64,000 nucleotides of DNA from Flectonema sp. DT1601. Taxonomy: Eukaryota; Euglenozoa; Diplonemea; Diplonemida; Diplonemidae. Both the position numbers and the translations under genes were made by a program. Positions 1 through 12,555 of this stretch are shown here, piece by piece (the first letter of the stretch is position 1; every line of letters starts with the position of its first letter). The notes beneath the pieces are model-generated. The model saw nothing but the letters and a program-made list of their open reading frames with translations. It was not told where the DNA came from and made no database searches. The DNA is taken from NCBI GenBank assembly GCA_964019425.1, contig OZ025799.1, positions 124,001 to 188,000 on the forward strand, in the 5' to 3' direction.

Positions 1-3000
1 AACTTGAGCTGAAATACACCTGCCCTCCAGTACACGATGCAACATTACCAACTGTTGCTAATTCACACGGACCGTGCGGAAACGCAAAGATATCAACGCA
101 GATTTGTCTCTTCGCCAGGTTTGTTGCCAAGTCTGTCCAGAATCCTTGCTGCGGATTGTAAAGGTCTTTCTCCTTATCAGTTCCAAGTAATTTTCTGTCG
201 TCACGTGGTTTCAAGGAACCAACACCAGTTCCAGGTAATTCACTGTAAGTGAGCATCACACGTCCTCCTGTGCTGTCAAGTACGAGACCGGCAGCTTGTA
301 GTGCGGCACCCAAACAACTTCCGTCCTCGCCAATATTCTCCGACATGGCAGAAAGTCTGTCAATAAAGCGGAGGCACGTGTCTAAATGATCACCAATCTT
401 TACCCAGCAAACTTTGTTGAATGGGAGCGGAACGAACATTTCATCAACATCAGAAGCTAAGTAGACTGGTAATGACTGCTTAGTCATGTCGTAGAAGTGA
501 ACAGAGGATGCGTAGGTTAAAAATGCAACTTCACACTCGGGAAATTTCTGCGACATTTCTGTAAGGGCAACATGAAGAGATGCAACAAGAGATTGTACAA
601 CGTGTCCAGACTTCTTGCTGATGTCGAGGACAAAGAGTTGGCGCATAGGAAGAATTGGAGCAGCATTTTTCTGATCCCAGTCATTACCACCAAATGAGAC
701 ACTCTCATCTAACTGGACATCCCATTCTACGGAACCAAATCTTAACTCAGGACGATCATCAATATCTACTCTTACCCCGTCAGCATCCAGGTTTGCAGCA
801 TAATCTTGACTGACATCATTTGGAACTCCACACATGTTACAATTCCATCTGCGACCTTTATCAACAAACTGAACACCACTATTAATAAATGCACGACATC
901 TTTTACATCTGATTGGTCCATTTTCGTCAGTTCCCACAACAGGAACTTTCTGCTCTCCGATCTCCGGCGTTGCCAATGGACAAACAGAAACACCCCACGG
1001 AATGCCGACTCGCTGAAGCATTCCACTATCATAAGGTATGCTGTACATCGACGTCCTCATAAAACGTGGTGAGGCATTCCTCTCGTCAATTGCTACAAAT
1101 TGAGAATCTGCAGCAGGTGGCGCATCTTGTGTGGACGTATCAAATCTCTTTTTCGAAGCGTGAAGTCCTCCACTGACTGGCTGCGGAACGCTTGCGCTGT
1201 CAATTTGATTCTTCTTAGTTTTACTGGGCCTAAAATCCTTTTTACCAAGTCCAGTTGGTAAGTTAGAGTCAGTTGGTGATGTTGCTTGTGGATACCCGCC
1301 TTGTGTGGGTGCTGTTTGTACTTGTGGAGGCCTGTTGTGTCCATATCCATCATTAGTACCATCCGCATCCATTCCCATCTGCGGTGGCATCCCAGGAGAC
1401 TTCTGCGGCATTTGTGGTGGAGCCTTTCCTAGTTGTTGCTGCGGGGGGAGTGGCATTCCAGATCTTTGCATTCCTGGCTGTTGATGTTGTGGAGGCATTC
1501 CAGGCTGTTGCTGCGGCGGCATTCCTGGTCTTTGCTGCGGGGGCATTCCTGGTTGTTGTTGTTGCTGCGGCATTCCAGGCATTTGTTGCTGTGAGGGAAT
1601 CCCTGGTTGTTGTTGCGGGCTAGGTGGCATTCCTGATCTCTGCTGTGTATAACCTCCCGAAGGAAAACCGCCTTGTGCTGAAGGGGCATCACCTTGTTGT
1701 TTTTGTTGGGTTCCAAGAGGTGCAGGCATTCCTCCTTGAACAGGTGGTCGCTGAATAGGGGCAACTGAAGATTGCTGCTGAGGTGGAAGTCCTCCTTGTG
1801 GCTGAGCAGTTGATGGCATTCCACCCTGCGGAGGTACACCCGTCTGCTGCTGTGGCAGTCGTTGAGCAGGAGCGCCAGCATTCATAGGTGGTGGTCCTCC
1901 TCCCTGTGGGGGTGGCATACCTCCCTGCTGTGGCGGTCTCTGTGGCGGTGGCATTCCCCCCTGCCCCGGTGGCGGGCGCTGCGGCACTCCCCCTTGTGGT
2001 GCCGCTTGTTGTTGCTGAGGAGGTCGCTGCATTCCTTGTGCAGATGGCATTCCCTTCGGCATTTCTGCTGCTGATCCAGTGGGACCCGTCGGCATGCCTT
2101 TCGGATGCATTCCTCCCTGTGGCGGTACTCCAGGTGTTGGCATTCCCCCTGATCCTTGAGGTGGTGGTACTCCTCCCTGTGCTCCCTGTGGCGGCATTCC
2201 AGGTCTCTGAGGTCCCCCTTGTGGTGCTCCCTGTGACGACATTCCTCCCTGCGGCGGCATTCCAGGTCTCTGAGTTGTTCCCTGCTGCACAGGCATTGGT
2301 GCTCCTTGTGGCATTCCTCCCTGCGGCGGCATTCCAGGTCTCTGAGGTGTTCCCTGTTGCGCAGGCATAGGTGCTCCTTGAGGTGGCGGCATTCCTCCTT
2401 GTGGCGGCATTCCAGGTCTCTGAGGTGTTCCTTGTTGCGCAGGCACAGATGCTCCTTGTGGTGGCGGCATTCCTCCTTGTGGCGGCATTCCAGGTCTCTG
2501 AGGTGTTCCCTGTTGGGTAGGCATAGGTGCTCCTTGAGGTGGCGGCATTCCTCCTTGTGGTGGCATTCCAGTTCTCTGAGGTGTTCCCTGCTGTGGAGGC
2601 ATTCCGCCTTGTGGTGCTCCTTGTGGTGGCGGCATTCCTCCCTGTGGAGGCATTCCAGGTCTCTGAGGTATTCCCTGCTGTGGAGGCATTCCGCCTTGCG
2701 GTGCTCCTTGTGGTGGCGGCATTCCAGGTCTCTGCGGCATTCCCTGCTGTGGAGGCATTCCACCTTGTGGTGCTCCCTGCGGCGGCGGCATTCCTCCCTG
2801 TGGAGGCATTCCGGGTCTCGGTATTCCTGCTTGCGGTGTTGGCATTCCTCCTTGCGATGCTCCCTGTTGTGGGGGCATTCCAGGTCTCTGCGGCATCCCA
2901 CCCTGCGGTGCTCCTTGTGGTGGTGGCATTCCTCCCTGTGCTCCCTGTGGAGGCATTCCAGGTCTCTGCGGCATTCCCTGCGGCGCTCCTTGTGGTGGCA

Positions 3001-3301
3001 TTCCTCCCGGTGGTGCACCCTGTGGTGGTGGCATTCCAGGTCTCTGCGGCATTCCCCCTTGTGGTGCACTCTGTGGTGGTGGCATTCCTCCCTGTGGAGG
3101 CATTCCAGGTCTCTGCGGCATTCCCTGCGGTGCTCCCTGTGGCGGCATTCCCCCTTGCGGTGCACTCTGTGGTGGTGGCATTCCTCCCTGTGGCGCTCCG
3201 AGTGGTACTTGCATTGGTGGTCTTTGTGGCATTCCCTGCGGTTGCTGACCAACTTGTTGAGGTGGCGGGTGCATGCCTCCAGTCGGGGGGGGCTGATTCA
3301 T
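1..3301 (-). CDS. SEC24: COPII coat subunit Sec24 (3' end outside window)
   Basis: Open frame of about 1100 codons from ATG at 3301 to the window's left edge, with no stop. Sec24 is the cargo-binding subunit of the inner COPII coat, which pairs with Sec23 at ER exit sites. After a very long N-terminal Pro/Gln/Gly/Met repeat region (residues 1 to about 640) comes the Sec23/24 core: the ASPRFMR...[10 protein letters not shown] segment just before the zinc finger, then the finger itself with CKRC and CNMC cysteine pairs (about residues 799-823), then the start of the trunk domain ([12 protein letters not shown], about residue 880 onward). The beta-barrel, helical and gelsolin parts lie beyond the window. 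The start is the first ATG after a splice-acceptor-like CAG 34 nt upstream. The N-terminal tail is longer than the few hundred residues usual for Sec24. Family identity is secure; paralogue class is not assignable. Confidence 0.93.
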   Translation of the reverse strand, partial: MNQPPPTGGMHPPPQQVGQQPQGMPQRPPMQVPLGAPQGGMPPPQSAPQGGMPPQGAPQGMPQRPGMPPQGGMPPPQSAPQGGMPQRPGMPPPQGAPPGGMPPQGAPQGMPQRPGMPPQGAQGGMPPPQGAPQGGMPQRPGMPPQQGASQGGMPTPQAGIPRPGMPPQGGMPPPQGAPQGGMPPQQGMPQRPGMPPPQGAPQGGMPPQQGIPQRPGMPPQGGMPPPQGAPQGGMPPQQGTPQRTGMPPQGGMPPPQGAPMPTQQGTPQRPGMPPQGGMPPPQGASVPAQQGTPQRPGMPPQGGMPPPQGAPMPAQQGTPQRPGMPPQGGMPQGAPMPVQQGTTQRPGMPPQGGMSSQGAPQGGPQRPGMPPQGAQGGVPPPQGSGGMPTPGVPPQGGMHPKGMPTGPTGSAAEMPKGMPSAQGMQRPPQQQQAAPQGGVPQRPPPGQGGMPPPQRPPQQGGMPPPQGGGPPPMNAGAPAQRLPQQQTGVPPQGGMPSTAQPQGGLPPQQQSSVAPIQRPPVQGGMPAPLGTQQKQQGDAPSAQGGFPSGGYTQQRSGMPPSPQQQPGIPSQQQMPGMPQQQQQPGMPPQQRPGMPPQQQPGMPPQHQQPGMQRSGMPLPPQQQLGKAPPQMPQKSPGMPPQMGMDADGTNDGYGHNRPPQVQTAPTQGGYPQATSPTDSNLPTGLGKKDFRPSKTKKNQIDSASVPQPVSGGLHASKKRFDTSTQDAPPAADSQFVAIDERNASPRFMRTSMYSIPYDSGMLQRVGIPWGVSVCPLATPEIGEQKVPVVGTDENGPIRCKRCRAFINSGVQFVDKGRRWNCNMCGVPNDVSQDYAANLDADGVRVDIDDRPELRFGSVEWDVQLDESVSFGGNDWDQKNAAPILPMRQLFVLDISKKSGHVVQSLVASLHVALTEMSQKFPECEVAFLTYASSVHFYDMTKQSLPVYLASDVDEMFVPLPFNKVCWVKIGDHLDTCLRFIDRLSAMSENIGEDGSCLGAALQAAGLVLDSTGGRVMLTYSELPGTGVGSLKPRDDRKLLGTDKEKDLYNPQQGFWTDLATNLAKRQICVDIFAFPHGPCELATVGNVASCTGGQVYFSSS
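1381..3290 (-). repeat. PQG-type coding minisatellite in the Sec24 N-terminus
   Basis: Imperfect tandem repeats encode units such as [13 protein letters not shown] and [11 protein letters not shown]. The DNA unit is irregular, with recurrent GGCATTCC and CCAGGTCTCTG blocks on the plus strand. Other frames also stay open across it, giving long Cys/Arg/His- or Val/Ala-rich antisense and shifted ORFs that are not genes. A disordered, proline-rich tail of this kind is typical of Sec24 but unusually extended here. Confidence 0.85.
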
Positions 3302-3335
3302 CTTGTATTTACCTCCCTCAACAGTAAACGGGGGT

Positions 3336-3352
3336 CTGTGTAAGGAATAAAA
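3336..3352 (-). promoter_or_regulatory. 3' splice acceptor-like site upstream of Sec24
   Basis: Minus strand reads TTTTATTCCTTACACAG. The AG is followed by a 34-nt leader and then the Sec24 ATG. Interpreted as a trans-splice acceptor; an acceptor of a 5'-UTR cis intron is the alternative. Confidence 0.45.
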
Positions 3353-4307
3353 TAGTTAGTATTTTTTTACCATTAGCTAACAATAGCGGCAGTTATCACA
3401 AAATAAATAAATAAAATCAAATCAAATCAATAAATAGAAAGGACAAATAAAATAATGGTTTACCTTTCAGGGATAAATTAAAAGACTTTTTTTCGCATCG
3501 ACATAGTTATTATTTTACTACTTAACATGGAATTAATTACTTTGGCTCAAACCAGCGCCTACTAGGCAAATAAGACAAAAAAAAAAGAATAATACTCGTT
3601 ACGTACTCCACTTAAATGAACCTGTCCAAAGGAGGCCCGCCAGTTTTTTTTTTTTTTTTTTTTCTCCTTAAAAAATTATTTTAAATCTATTTTATGCTTT
3701 TCCTCTCAATAAAAATTATGCTCATTTTTTTTTTCAATCAGTATAAGCAAACGTTTGGAAAGGGGACACCCTTTTTTTTTTAATTTTTTTGTTTTGCAAT
3801 AAGTAACTTAGAAAACGGTTTTCAGGCTGAACAGAGCTCTCCGCTGATTCCATGAACAACACTGGCGGAGGGAAATGAGGTCAGACAGATTAATAGGGGA
3901 AGAGAGCATCTTAATTGTGATTAATACAAAAAACTAGATAAATTGTTATATGCAGCAATAAACACAACAAGAAAAAACAAATAAATTTCCGTGATTTGCA
4001 AAAAAGTGGGAAGGGAGAAGAAAAAATGAACTTTTTTTTTTTTTTTTTTAAAGAAGAGAGGAGAGAATATTAAAAAAGGGTTAAATATGTAATTTTTCAG
4101 CTTTGCAATCTATTTTATTAAATCATTGCGACAACTTCATTTTTTCAGAGTAGTTGCTGCTACAATACTAAAGAACCTTTAACCAAAAGATGATTTTAAA
4201 AAAAAAAAAAAAATTAGAGACCCACAACGGTGAGCCCGACGACCAAAAAAGATACATGAACAAGCATGCGTGTAATAGTAATAATAATAATAAATAACTC
4301 AAAGGTT
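3353..4307. other. AT-rich intergenic spacer
   Basis: Homopolymer T and A runs (for example 3643-3663, 4029-4049 and 4198-4213) and no credible coding frame. It holds the 3' flank of the ankyrin gene and the upstream region of Sec24. No RNA gene recognised. Confidence 0.7.
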
Positions 4308-7300
4308 TTAGATTGGTGATTGCGGCAAAGGAGGAACAGCGCATTCAAAGTGCATAGTGGGCTGTAGTCTCTGAATGACAGAGCGATCAAAAGCAGTTAT
4401 AATGCAAGCTGACTGATCAACAATATGATGATATGGTAGCTTCCCTGACAAGTCAGAAATATCAGATTTAGCTCCAGCTTCCAGGAGATGATTAGCGAGA
4501 ATCCAGAATGATGAACGAGCTGCTAAATGAAGAGCAGTCATACCTGACTGGTCTTGTGAATCCACGACACCTGACCCTCCTCTGATATCAACCAAAAGAT
4601 TAATAACATCTCTCATCTCTGGATTGTTATAAGAAGAAACACTTGCTGCAAAGTGTAGAGGAGTATTACCACCAGCTGCTTGTAGTGTTAGTGAAGCCCC
4701 ACGTTGTATCAACGCAGAGATAACTCTTTTCCTTCCTGATCTCGCAGCAGCATGCAACGGCGAAACACCATCTCCATTTTGAAGCGCCAATATGGAAGGA
4801 TCTTTCATCAGTCTGTTCACAAGTTCTAACCACTCATCAGTTTCACATTCCTGTAACACAGCATAGTGTAATGCACATTGGTGTCTATTGTCGAGGTGCT
4901 TAGGATCCGCACCAGCATCGAGCAGTATATTGGCCATCTCAATCTTATTCGGTTCCATCGCATAATGAAGCGGTGATGTCATTAATGGAAGTCCCTGCAC
5001 TGCTTCAGGGATTACGAGTCTTTTGTAGAGATCCAAACGTGTTATGAATTCCGGCTGTTATTTGTAATTATAAATATAAAAATACTACACTACTTTATGT
5101 AAAACACAGGTGACAAGAGGTAAACATACCGCAGTAGCGTACATCACTGGCGTTGCTCCGCTGCTGTTACGAATAGCTGGGTTCGCACCCGAATCGAGTA
5201 GCATGTCGATGAATCTTGATTTGGTTTGAATAGCAGCGAAGAGAGGTGTGCTGCCTTCTTTATTAGGTTCGTTGATTGTCGTTGCATCAATTAACTCTTC
5301 AAGTACTCGAGCAGCGTTTGGGTGGTCTTCAAACTTTGGAACAGTTAATGCTGCATGTAGAGGAGTGTATCCAAGTGAGTCTTTAATTGTCTTATCTGCT
5401 CCAAGAGAAAGGAGTAGACTGGCTCGTCCCTTTTTATTCTCTCTTAAAGAACTATGTAATATAGTCATACCACGATGTTCACCAGCATCTGGGATTGTGT
5501 TGAGTGTTGTTGGTGTAGCAAGTTGTGAAGTTAATAAGTTGACGTCTTCGAATGGAATCTCAAGTTCCTGGTGTGGTATTATCGTTGATCTTTTCATTGC
5601 AGCAAATAAAAGAGACAAAGCTGAGGAACCATGTGAGCTCATTATGTTGGGATCGGCACCACTTTCAAGCAACTCTTTCGCCATTAACAAGTGTAGATTC
5701 TTACAACTTCTCATCAGTGGTGTCATTCCATCATTACCAACATCATTAAGGGAAGTCTTTGATAAAAATAATTTCCTCACCGACTGTACTAACTCGTCCT
5801 TTTGCTTAAACTTGTCATTCTTTGCAACTGCTTCAACTAAATCTGGAGTAATAGGTTTAGAACGATAGTGTAGTAGTAATTGTAATAACTTTACTCTGCC
5901 TGTTTCAATAGCGTGAAGAAGTTCTCCGTTATCATCACCGAGTTCAGCTCCCAGTGAGTTTGCATTTTTGAAATTTGATTCGGTGGTATCGACTTCCTCA
6001 AGTAGCATTTTATGTTCCTTGTATCGGGGTAACCAGTATCCATATTCTAGACGAATCCAATTCGGTTCAACTGTTCGTGCGGAGAGGATTTCACCCCTCA
6101 ATGGACCTGCCATCTTTGTCTCAATTGCTGAGTAGTCTTGTTTTGTTCTCAATGCTATTCCCTTTTCTGGAAGCACTCGGAATTGTCTCCTCTGAACAGG
6201 TGGTGTCACTGGATGAGATACTTGTGTTGGTGGAGGATTTAATAGTTGAGGTTGGGAATAATGTTGTGGAACATTTCTTAAATTAGAAGAACTATTTTGT
6301 GGAGTAACAGACATTTCTGACAAAGCTAAAACACATTCTTCTTCATTAGCTAGACCGTATTGTTTTACAACGTCATCAACTATTGCAGCGTCCAGTGTAC
6401 CAAACATCTCTCTCAGTGATCCCAATGAGCTTTCTCTTGTTAGTTCTGACTGTGGAGGAGATATCTTTGTCTTTGTTGTGGTTGCAGCTGCTTGTTGTGG
6501 TACCTGAAGTGGGTTTTCCTCAACAGTTTCATTCTGTTCCTGAGTAGTTAAGATATCAATGGATTGTTCTACAGATCCTCCCGTTAGCTCCCAAACTGTT
6601 CGGATGGCTTCTTCACCAAATCCCATTCCTGTTTTTATTTTATTTTTTTGTTTTCCAACTTTTTTCATGTCGCTTACATCTTTTATAAATTACACACCGA
6701 GAAGCATCGCCATGCCATCGTCCATCGGCTTCGTAGTCTCTTCTATTTTAATTCCAGTGTTTGCGGTGTATTTTCCCTTCTCTTCATCAATTTCGTACCA
6801 AGTTTCGATTGAAAGCGGATTTCGTGATTCATTTTTTGTACTAATTGCGTATGGTGATGAGGAAGTACCAGCATTTTGGTCAATAAATCCCCACTTTGAA
6901 CCATCAGAAAACAGTTTAATTTTAGAGTCAACTCTGCTGTATAATATCTGACCAGTTGGGGAATTATTTCTAATAGAATAAATACCATCAAGATCGTGTA
7001 CTGATCCAGACACTGACAGAGCTTGCGGTGATATGGTGGTGTCAATATTCGTATGAGATGAAGGGTTCGACTCTGGGAGAGAAAGGGCTGGTGCTGTTTT
7101 TACCTTTTCAGTCAATTCGTTGATTGTATTTTCTGCTTCACGCATTCTCCACTCTTCAGCTAGAATTTCTTGTGCTGACCACTCACTTTGAATACCACCT
7201 GAGTCACTACCTACTCCAGCTACTAACTGATCCCTTCGTTGTTTTGCAGAAGCACATTGCTGCTTCGCTGCTACCAGTTTCTCACTATCAAAATTGATAG

Positions 7301-8162
7301 TTGCTGTTGCTGGTGACTCACAGACATCATCACCAGGTAGTGTTGGTGCTGCGTGTATATTTGATCTCAGTTTCTTCTCCCAGTTCTGAAGCATCACACG
7401 AACATTCTCATCCATCCCTGCGGCTTCATCACTAAACATATATTGTAAAGTATTCCTAGCAGCTGACGATGGCATATTAGAAATATAATTATAACCATCT
7501 GGTGCGATTACTTCTTCCATTGGGTCAGTTGGAATTGGTTGTGTTAATGGAACAACTTTAGGAACCAGGTGCATCTTTCGATAATGTTTTTTAACGAATT
7601 CAATAGTATCACATCGATCTCTTGAAGTTCCAGAACTCGATTGCTTGCAACTGTTGTATAGTTCAGTTGCAATGTCGTTGAGAGAATTCGATTGAGAAGG
7701 AGACTGCCCATGTGATGGGACTCCAGTTGACAGAACCGACTTGAGCGATGCCACAGCTGCTGCGCTATCAGTGTGCGTTCGTAAAACATCAAAAAGGTCG
7801 CTAAAGGGAGAATTTGGTGGAGGCACCGTTTGCTGCTGCTGAACTTGCTTTTGCTCACTATGCGCGTTTGAGGACTGCGGAGAACTGCTGAGTGGAATAG
7901 GCGATGAGCTATTACTTACGCTTTCACCAGCTGTCATGGCAGCAATTTCTCCGAGTTGCATGACGCGAGGAGCTTCTTTCTTTTCTTTCGGAGGGTCCAG
8001 TGGTGGTAATCCGTGTTCGCTCCACGTCCCTGCCAGCAGATCTTTAAAATCGTCATCTGAAGACCCTCCAAGTGGTTTCTTTTTTGCCATCGAATCAACG
8101 CGGACAGCTTGCTCTTGAAACCCTCCCATCATTGCTGCTAACATGTCATCCTCACGAGGCAT
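4308..8162 (-). CDS. UBA/CUE and ankyrin-repeat protein, three exons
   Basis: Gene model: exons 8162-6698, 6628-5130 and 5054-4308, introns of 69 nt (phase 1) and 75 nt (phase 0), 1236 residues. The first intron hides a stop, so exons 1 and 2 look like two genes; joining them in frame produces LLGMGFGEEA, the canonical start of a UBA domain (about 487-520). Before it are a Ser/Gln-rich disordered region and, at about 385-480, a small GIYSI...W...W module resembling the NG-Y/W repeats of many protist proteins. A CUE-like helix set follows (SLREMF..., about 557-598), then ankyrin repeats from about 720 to the end (TPLMRSC, TPLHAAL, SPLHAAA, TPLHFAA, TALHLAA). UBA and CUE domains bind ubiquitin, so a ubiquitin adaptor or ligase scaffold is plausible, but no catalytic domain is seen. 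The internal ATG at 6668 has no acceptor-like tract upstream, unlike real gene starts here. Confidence 0.82.
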
Positions 8163-8175
8163 GTTTAGGTATCGT

Positions 8176-8190
8176 CTGATTGAAAGGATT
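8176..8190 (-). promoter_or_regulatory. 3' splice acceptor-like site upstream of the UBA/ankyrin gene
   Basis: Minus strand AATCCTTTCAATCAG, leaving a 13-nt leader before the ATG at 8162. Confidence 0.45.
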
Positions 8191-9682
8191 TTATAATATT
8201 GAAGTTAAGTAAGAATTAATTATAATTGAATCAAATATCACATTGCCAATCCATTTGATCATATTTATTGTTTCCCTTGAAATAATTAAATAATCCAATA
8301 GTCAACTTACTACATAAATAACTTCAGTGAGTACACAGAGACTGGGGTGGGCGACAGTAGTGGAGGGCAGTGAAAACGAAAAGGGATACTAGCGAATCTC
8401 GCCGGGAGAGGGGGTCATGTGCTCGACGTTAACAACTCTGTATTCTACGGTCGATGTACAAGAAACAGATGCAAATGATAACGTGCTGACACAGTTGGTG
8501 GATTTTCTTTTCATTCTTTGTTCTCTTTTCGTTTTGGACTTTTCTTCCTTTTTTTCCCACTCTTTGATTGTGAATATCAATCGCATGTCGCTGACACAAA
8601 AATCAGCAGAAAAAAATAGAACAGAACGGAAATAGATTTCTCTAGATCTGTTCTTTTGTTTTTTTTTTCCCTCTCGTTTTAGAAGTACGTTAAAAGTGTC
8701 TACAACACGGGGGAAGTTTAAATTACTTTTTATACCCAAATCAAGTCATTGGAAAAAACATACTTACACTAAGCAGCCTATTCCAAACTGCTATGTATGA
8801 AAAATCGTAGTTTTGTTTTTTTCTATTGGTTCGTTCATTGCTTTTGCGAGCGTTAACAAGTCAATTTTTTTTTTATTTGTTTTTCTCGCAAGCCGTACAA
8901 ATACAACACAATTATGTTCATCAGTGACCTGTGATACTAATTTGAAAGAAACGAATAAAAAGATAAGGTACGAAATTAAATAGGAAAAAAAATGTTTTAT
9001 TTTTTTATTTATTTTTTTTTTCTTTTTGCATTTTGATTGATTATATTTTTTATTTTGTTTTAAATTCCTTTTTTTTTTTTTTTTTTTTTTGGTTTCTTTA
9101 ATTGTTGTGAAAAAAAATTGAACGCTTGCGAATAAAAAAAAAAAAAAGAAAAGAAAAAATGCATAATTATTTATTTATTAATAACCAAACGAATAAACAA
9201 AGGAATATTAGCTATCCTGAACCACTGTTCTGGTGAATAAAAAGACCTTGTTTCTTTTTTTTTTTTTCCCCCTCAACCTCAATTATATTAGTATCTAACC
9301 CTTAATAATGTTAACTTATGCTTTCATTCCTTCAAGGAAACGAATGAAGTCATTTGAGCTTTAACTTAACTCAACATCGAGTCGTTAATTGTCATTAAAA
9401 GCTTCAGCTACGATTATTTATTACAAGCGAGAACCCAATAAAACAAAATTAGGATTTTTTTTTTTTTTTTTTTTTTTTCTTTTTCCCTGCACTCGTGAAA
9501 ATCGCACCCTTCACTAAAAAAAATAGCTAAGAAAAGCTGATTAAAAAGGTTCGTTTATTTTGATAAGGCTGTTGGTACAGAATTCCAATCAACCCCACCA
9601 AACAGCTTCTACATGACAGTTGGGTGGTTAGAATAACTCATTTTGGCTCGCAACGGTAACTAAAATAATATTTTTTTTTTTT

Positions 9683-9705
9683 CTTTCTTTCTTTCTTTCT
9701 TTCTT
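9683..9705. repeat. CTTT microsatellite
   Basis: About six tandem CTTT units inside a longer pyrimidine tract. Confidence 0.85.
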
Positions 9706-10533
9706 TTCTTTTTTTTTTTTTTTTTTCAATCAAAATAATAACAAAATCCAGCGAAGGCACACTAACCCCCCAATCTCCATCCACAAAATTAAAAAAAAAC
9801 TAAACTTCTTCAAATAAATACCTCACAATCATCAAAGTAGACCCGAGAAAAACACTGTAAGTTTACTGGCAGTAAAGCTAGTGGGCCTACTAATAAAAAG
9901 AAGATTATCTGTTGTTTTATATATAAGTACAACTGCATTGCGGAAGTATTTCTTTCTTTAGATTTGTTGAATTGTTAACAAAACAGATATCGATAAAACT
10001 ATTAACAATTTCTTTATGAGGGAATTTACAAAAAAAGAGTTTTGTATTTTTTTTGATACCACACAATAACAACTATGAAACTTGTTTATTAAAACTAAAT
10101 TAAAAACAAAATCAGTTGAAATACACAAACTTCTCTTAGCGCAATAATAATAGAAAGGCGGTTTGTCCAAAAAAAAAAAACCTGATGTTTTGGCACGCGA
10201 ATGGGTCATAGCTAATGAAAGACTACAGCTCAATATTGTGTCTCGCACGAAGAATAAAATAAATAAAAAATAAAATAAAAAAAACTTATAAAATAAAACG
10301 CGTCTAATGTTTTAGCGAATCTCATTAGATAAGTTTTTCCAAGAAGTCGACCCTACCAACATAGAAAAAAAAAAAAAAAAAAACCGTAAGAAAAGATTCC
10401 TTCACAGAATAACTAAAACAAGAACAGTGCTAAAATCAACCTCAGTCAGCAAAGCCCAGAACTGTTGTGTATTGCAAGAACTCTTATTGCGAAGCCTAGG
10501 AGCCAAAAGTCAGGAAAAGCTCAACAGGGTAAC

Positions 10534-10550
10534 ATCGTCTGTGAGACGAT
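10534..10550. other. Perfect short hairpin in the spacer
   Basis: Arms ATCGTCT and AGACGAT separated by GTG: a 7-bp perfect stem in one of the less AT-biased patches of the spacer. No function assigned. Confidence 0.4.
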
Positions 10551-11727
10551 TAGAGACATATTCGGGCTTCTTTATTGCTTTAGCCTTTTTTTTATTTATT
10601 TTGTTCTCAAAAACAGAATCGTCAGGTAAACGTCACCATGAGGATATAAAGGGTAACAAGCAAAGTTCTCCCAGACCACAAGAGAACAAATAAAAAAAAA
10701 AAAAAAGAAAAAGCAACCCTTCGTTGCTACCTCAGGGAGAAGAAGCGCATTCTTTTTTTATTTAGCCTTCGATGGTGATACAGAAGCTAACGATCGCATC
10801 CGACTGCGGACGTTGTTTTGTGGAAGAAGACGTAAACTGACTATGAACGGATGAAACCTTTTTATTAAAAAGTTTCTTTTTATAAAATTACTCACTTCAT
10901 TTGCTTACAAGTCGGTAAGAACGATAAACAAGTCGCACTATTGTCTACGTCTATTCATGCTTTAGAAAGTTCGCGGGAAAAATAGCACGAAAAAGGAACG
11001 TAGGCTGTGTTCTGTCGTATAACTGTCGATTCGTATTTACATGTGTTTCGTATCAGCAGTTGACAAAAAAAGATTTATTTCATTCCATTCAGTGACCTTG
11101 CATACCACCAGACAAGTTGTTTTGTGTGACGTTTAGCTTACAACTCATTTCAATTCACTCTTGGTTTCAAACGACTGCACAATCGTCACTTCCTTGGCAA
11201 AGGCAAAAAAAAAGGGGAAAGAAAACGGAAAGCCATGTTACAGGTAGTAGTAGTAGAAGGGTACTAAAGATGAAGAAGAGAATACTCACAGAAAAGAAAA
11301 AAAGGGAAAAAGAAAAGATAAAAAAAAACAGCCCATAACTAGCTTCGGTCAGCTATGGAATAAAACGCTCCGGTTAGTGTACTTCCAACACCACTACTTC
11401 CATAACACAAACTTTTCACAATACCAAGGCATGTCTTTTATTATTATCTTGACTTCAGAAGGCTGTTGTTCGAATACGAGAACGGCCGTGAAGAAGCCAA
11501 AAAAAAACTCAATTAAAAAAAAGAAAACTGAAACTCAACACAGCACAAAGAAGAGAAGAATAAACAAATATGGAATAGTGATCCTTAAGAATGACAACAC
11601 ACTTCAATACTTTGAAAAAGCTACCTACATCACTCAAATGTTCGTTTGCAACAAGTCGTTGCTGTGACTGTGACTGAGTATAAAAAACTACAATTTACGG
11701 AACAACTTTTTTAAAAAAAAAAAAAAC

Positions 11728-11760
11728 AATAAATAAATAAATAAAATAAATAAATAAATA
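11728..11760. repeat. AAAT microsatellite
   Basis: Tandem AAAT units with one interruption, following an A run. Confidence 0.8.
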
Positions 11761-12344
11761 ACCAATCGCAACAGCAATACATAATATCAAAAAAAAAAAA
11801 AAAAAAAAGGGAATAAAAATAAAAACTTCTCATAAACTAGATGTTTTTATATTAATTTTTTTATTATGGTGGTTGTTAGAAAAAAAAGATACAAAAAAAA
11901 CATGAGATTTCCCAATCTCATTATTATCACATTCACATACCTTTCCAACTCTGTACTAATTAAAGAGATCAGATATGCCAAGCTGCGACAGATAAAAAGA
12001 GAAACCCGCTTCTATTCCCCCAATCTCTTTAGGCTGAAGATCATCGCTGAAATTTGCGAATGCCACAGCAGGTACTTAGAATGCTGCACACGATCAGTTG
12101 TGAAACTGATTTAAGTGACAGAAAACACATACGCAAAAAAGGAAAAGAAGTCGTACCGTTTTTGGAAAAAAAAGAAAAGAGGGGGTTGGGATCACAAAAA
12201 CGACCAAATCAATTTTGTTCCTTTCAGTCTCTGTCTTTTTTTTCCATACCGACACACAGTACCGTAAGCACGAATCACCGTGTTTTGCGGGTTTTTTCAA
12301 GATCAGTGGACAAAAGGAGGGAAGGAAAAAAACTCAAGACTTAA

Positions 12345-12376
<32 letters not shown>

Positions 12377-12555
12377 ACGAGTAAATTTACGAATGGCCAC
12401 CATAATGAAAGAAAAAAGGGGTCGCTCACAAGACTGCATTTTGTTCACTGCCGAGTGTTGTTACTCCAACTACAACATGCACACTTTGTAGTTACGTACG
12501 AATGCAAGGCCTACAGCACATACTTAGGTTTGCTATAAAAAACCTTCTTCAGGGA

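Larger units (their letters stand above)
8191..12555. other. Long low-complexity spacer without a recognisable gene
   Basis: About 4.4 kb of AT-rich sequence with many homopolymer runs (for example 9069-9090, 9456-9479 and 12341-12361). Short open frames (such as 8389-8739 minus, 10427-10693 plus and 11377-11667 plus) are Lys/Phe/Ser-rich products of base composition and resemble nothing known to me. Slightly more complex DNA at about 10400-10850 and 11850-12120 could hold untranslated or noncoding transcripts, but I cannot name one. Confidence 0.6.

Noticed and set aside
1882-3343. Long Cys/Arg/His-rich minus frame and Val/Ala-rich plus frames over the Sec24 repeats
   Set aside because: Shadows of the PQG-repeat coding frame, which reads from 3301 through the zinc finger without a stop.
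6668-6668. ATG at 6668 as start of a separate ankyrin gene
   Set aside because: No acceptor-like tract upstream, only 21 nt from the preceding stop, and a 69-nt intron restores a UBA domain across the gap.
8389-12538. Several 60-120 codon frames rich in Lys, Phe or Ser
   Set aside because: They lie in homopolymer-rich DNA, have no domain-like features and lack the acceptor-ATG arrangement of the real genes.
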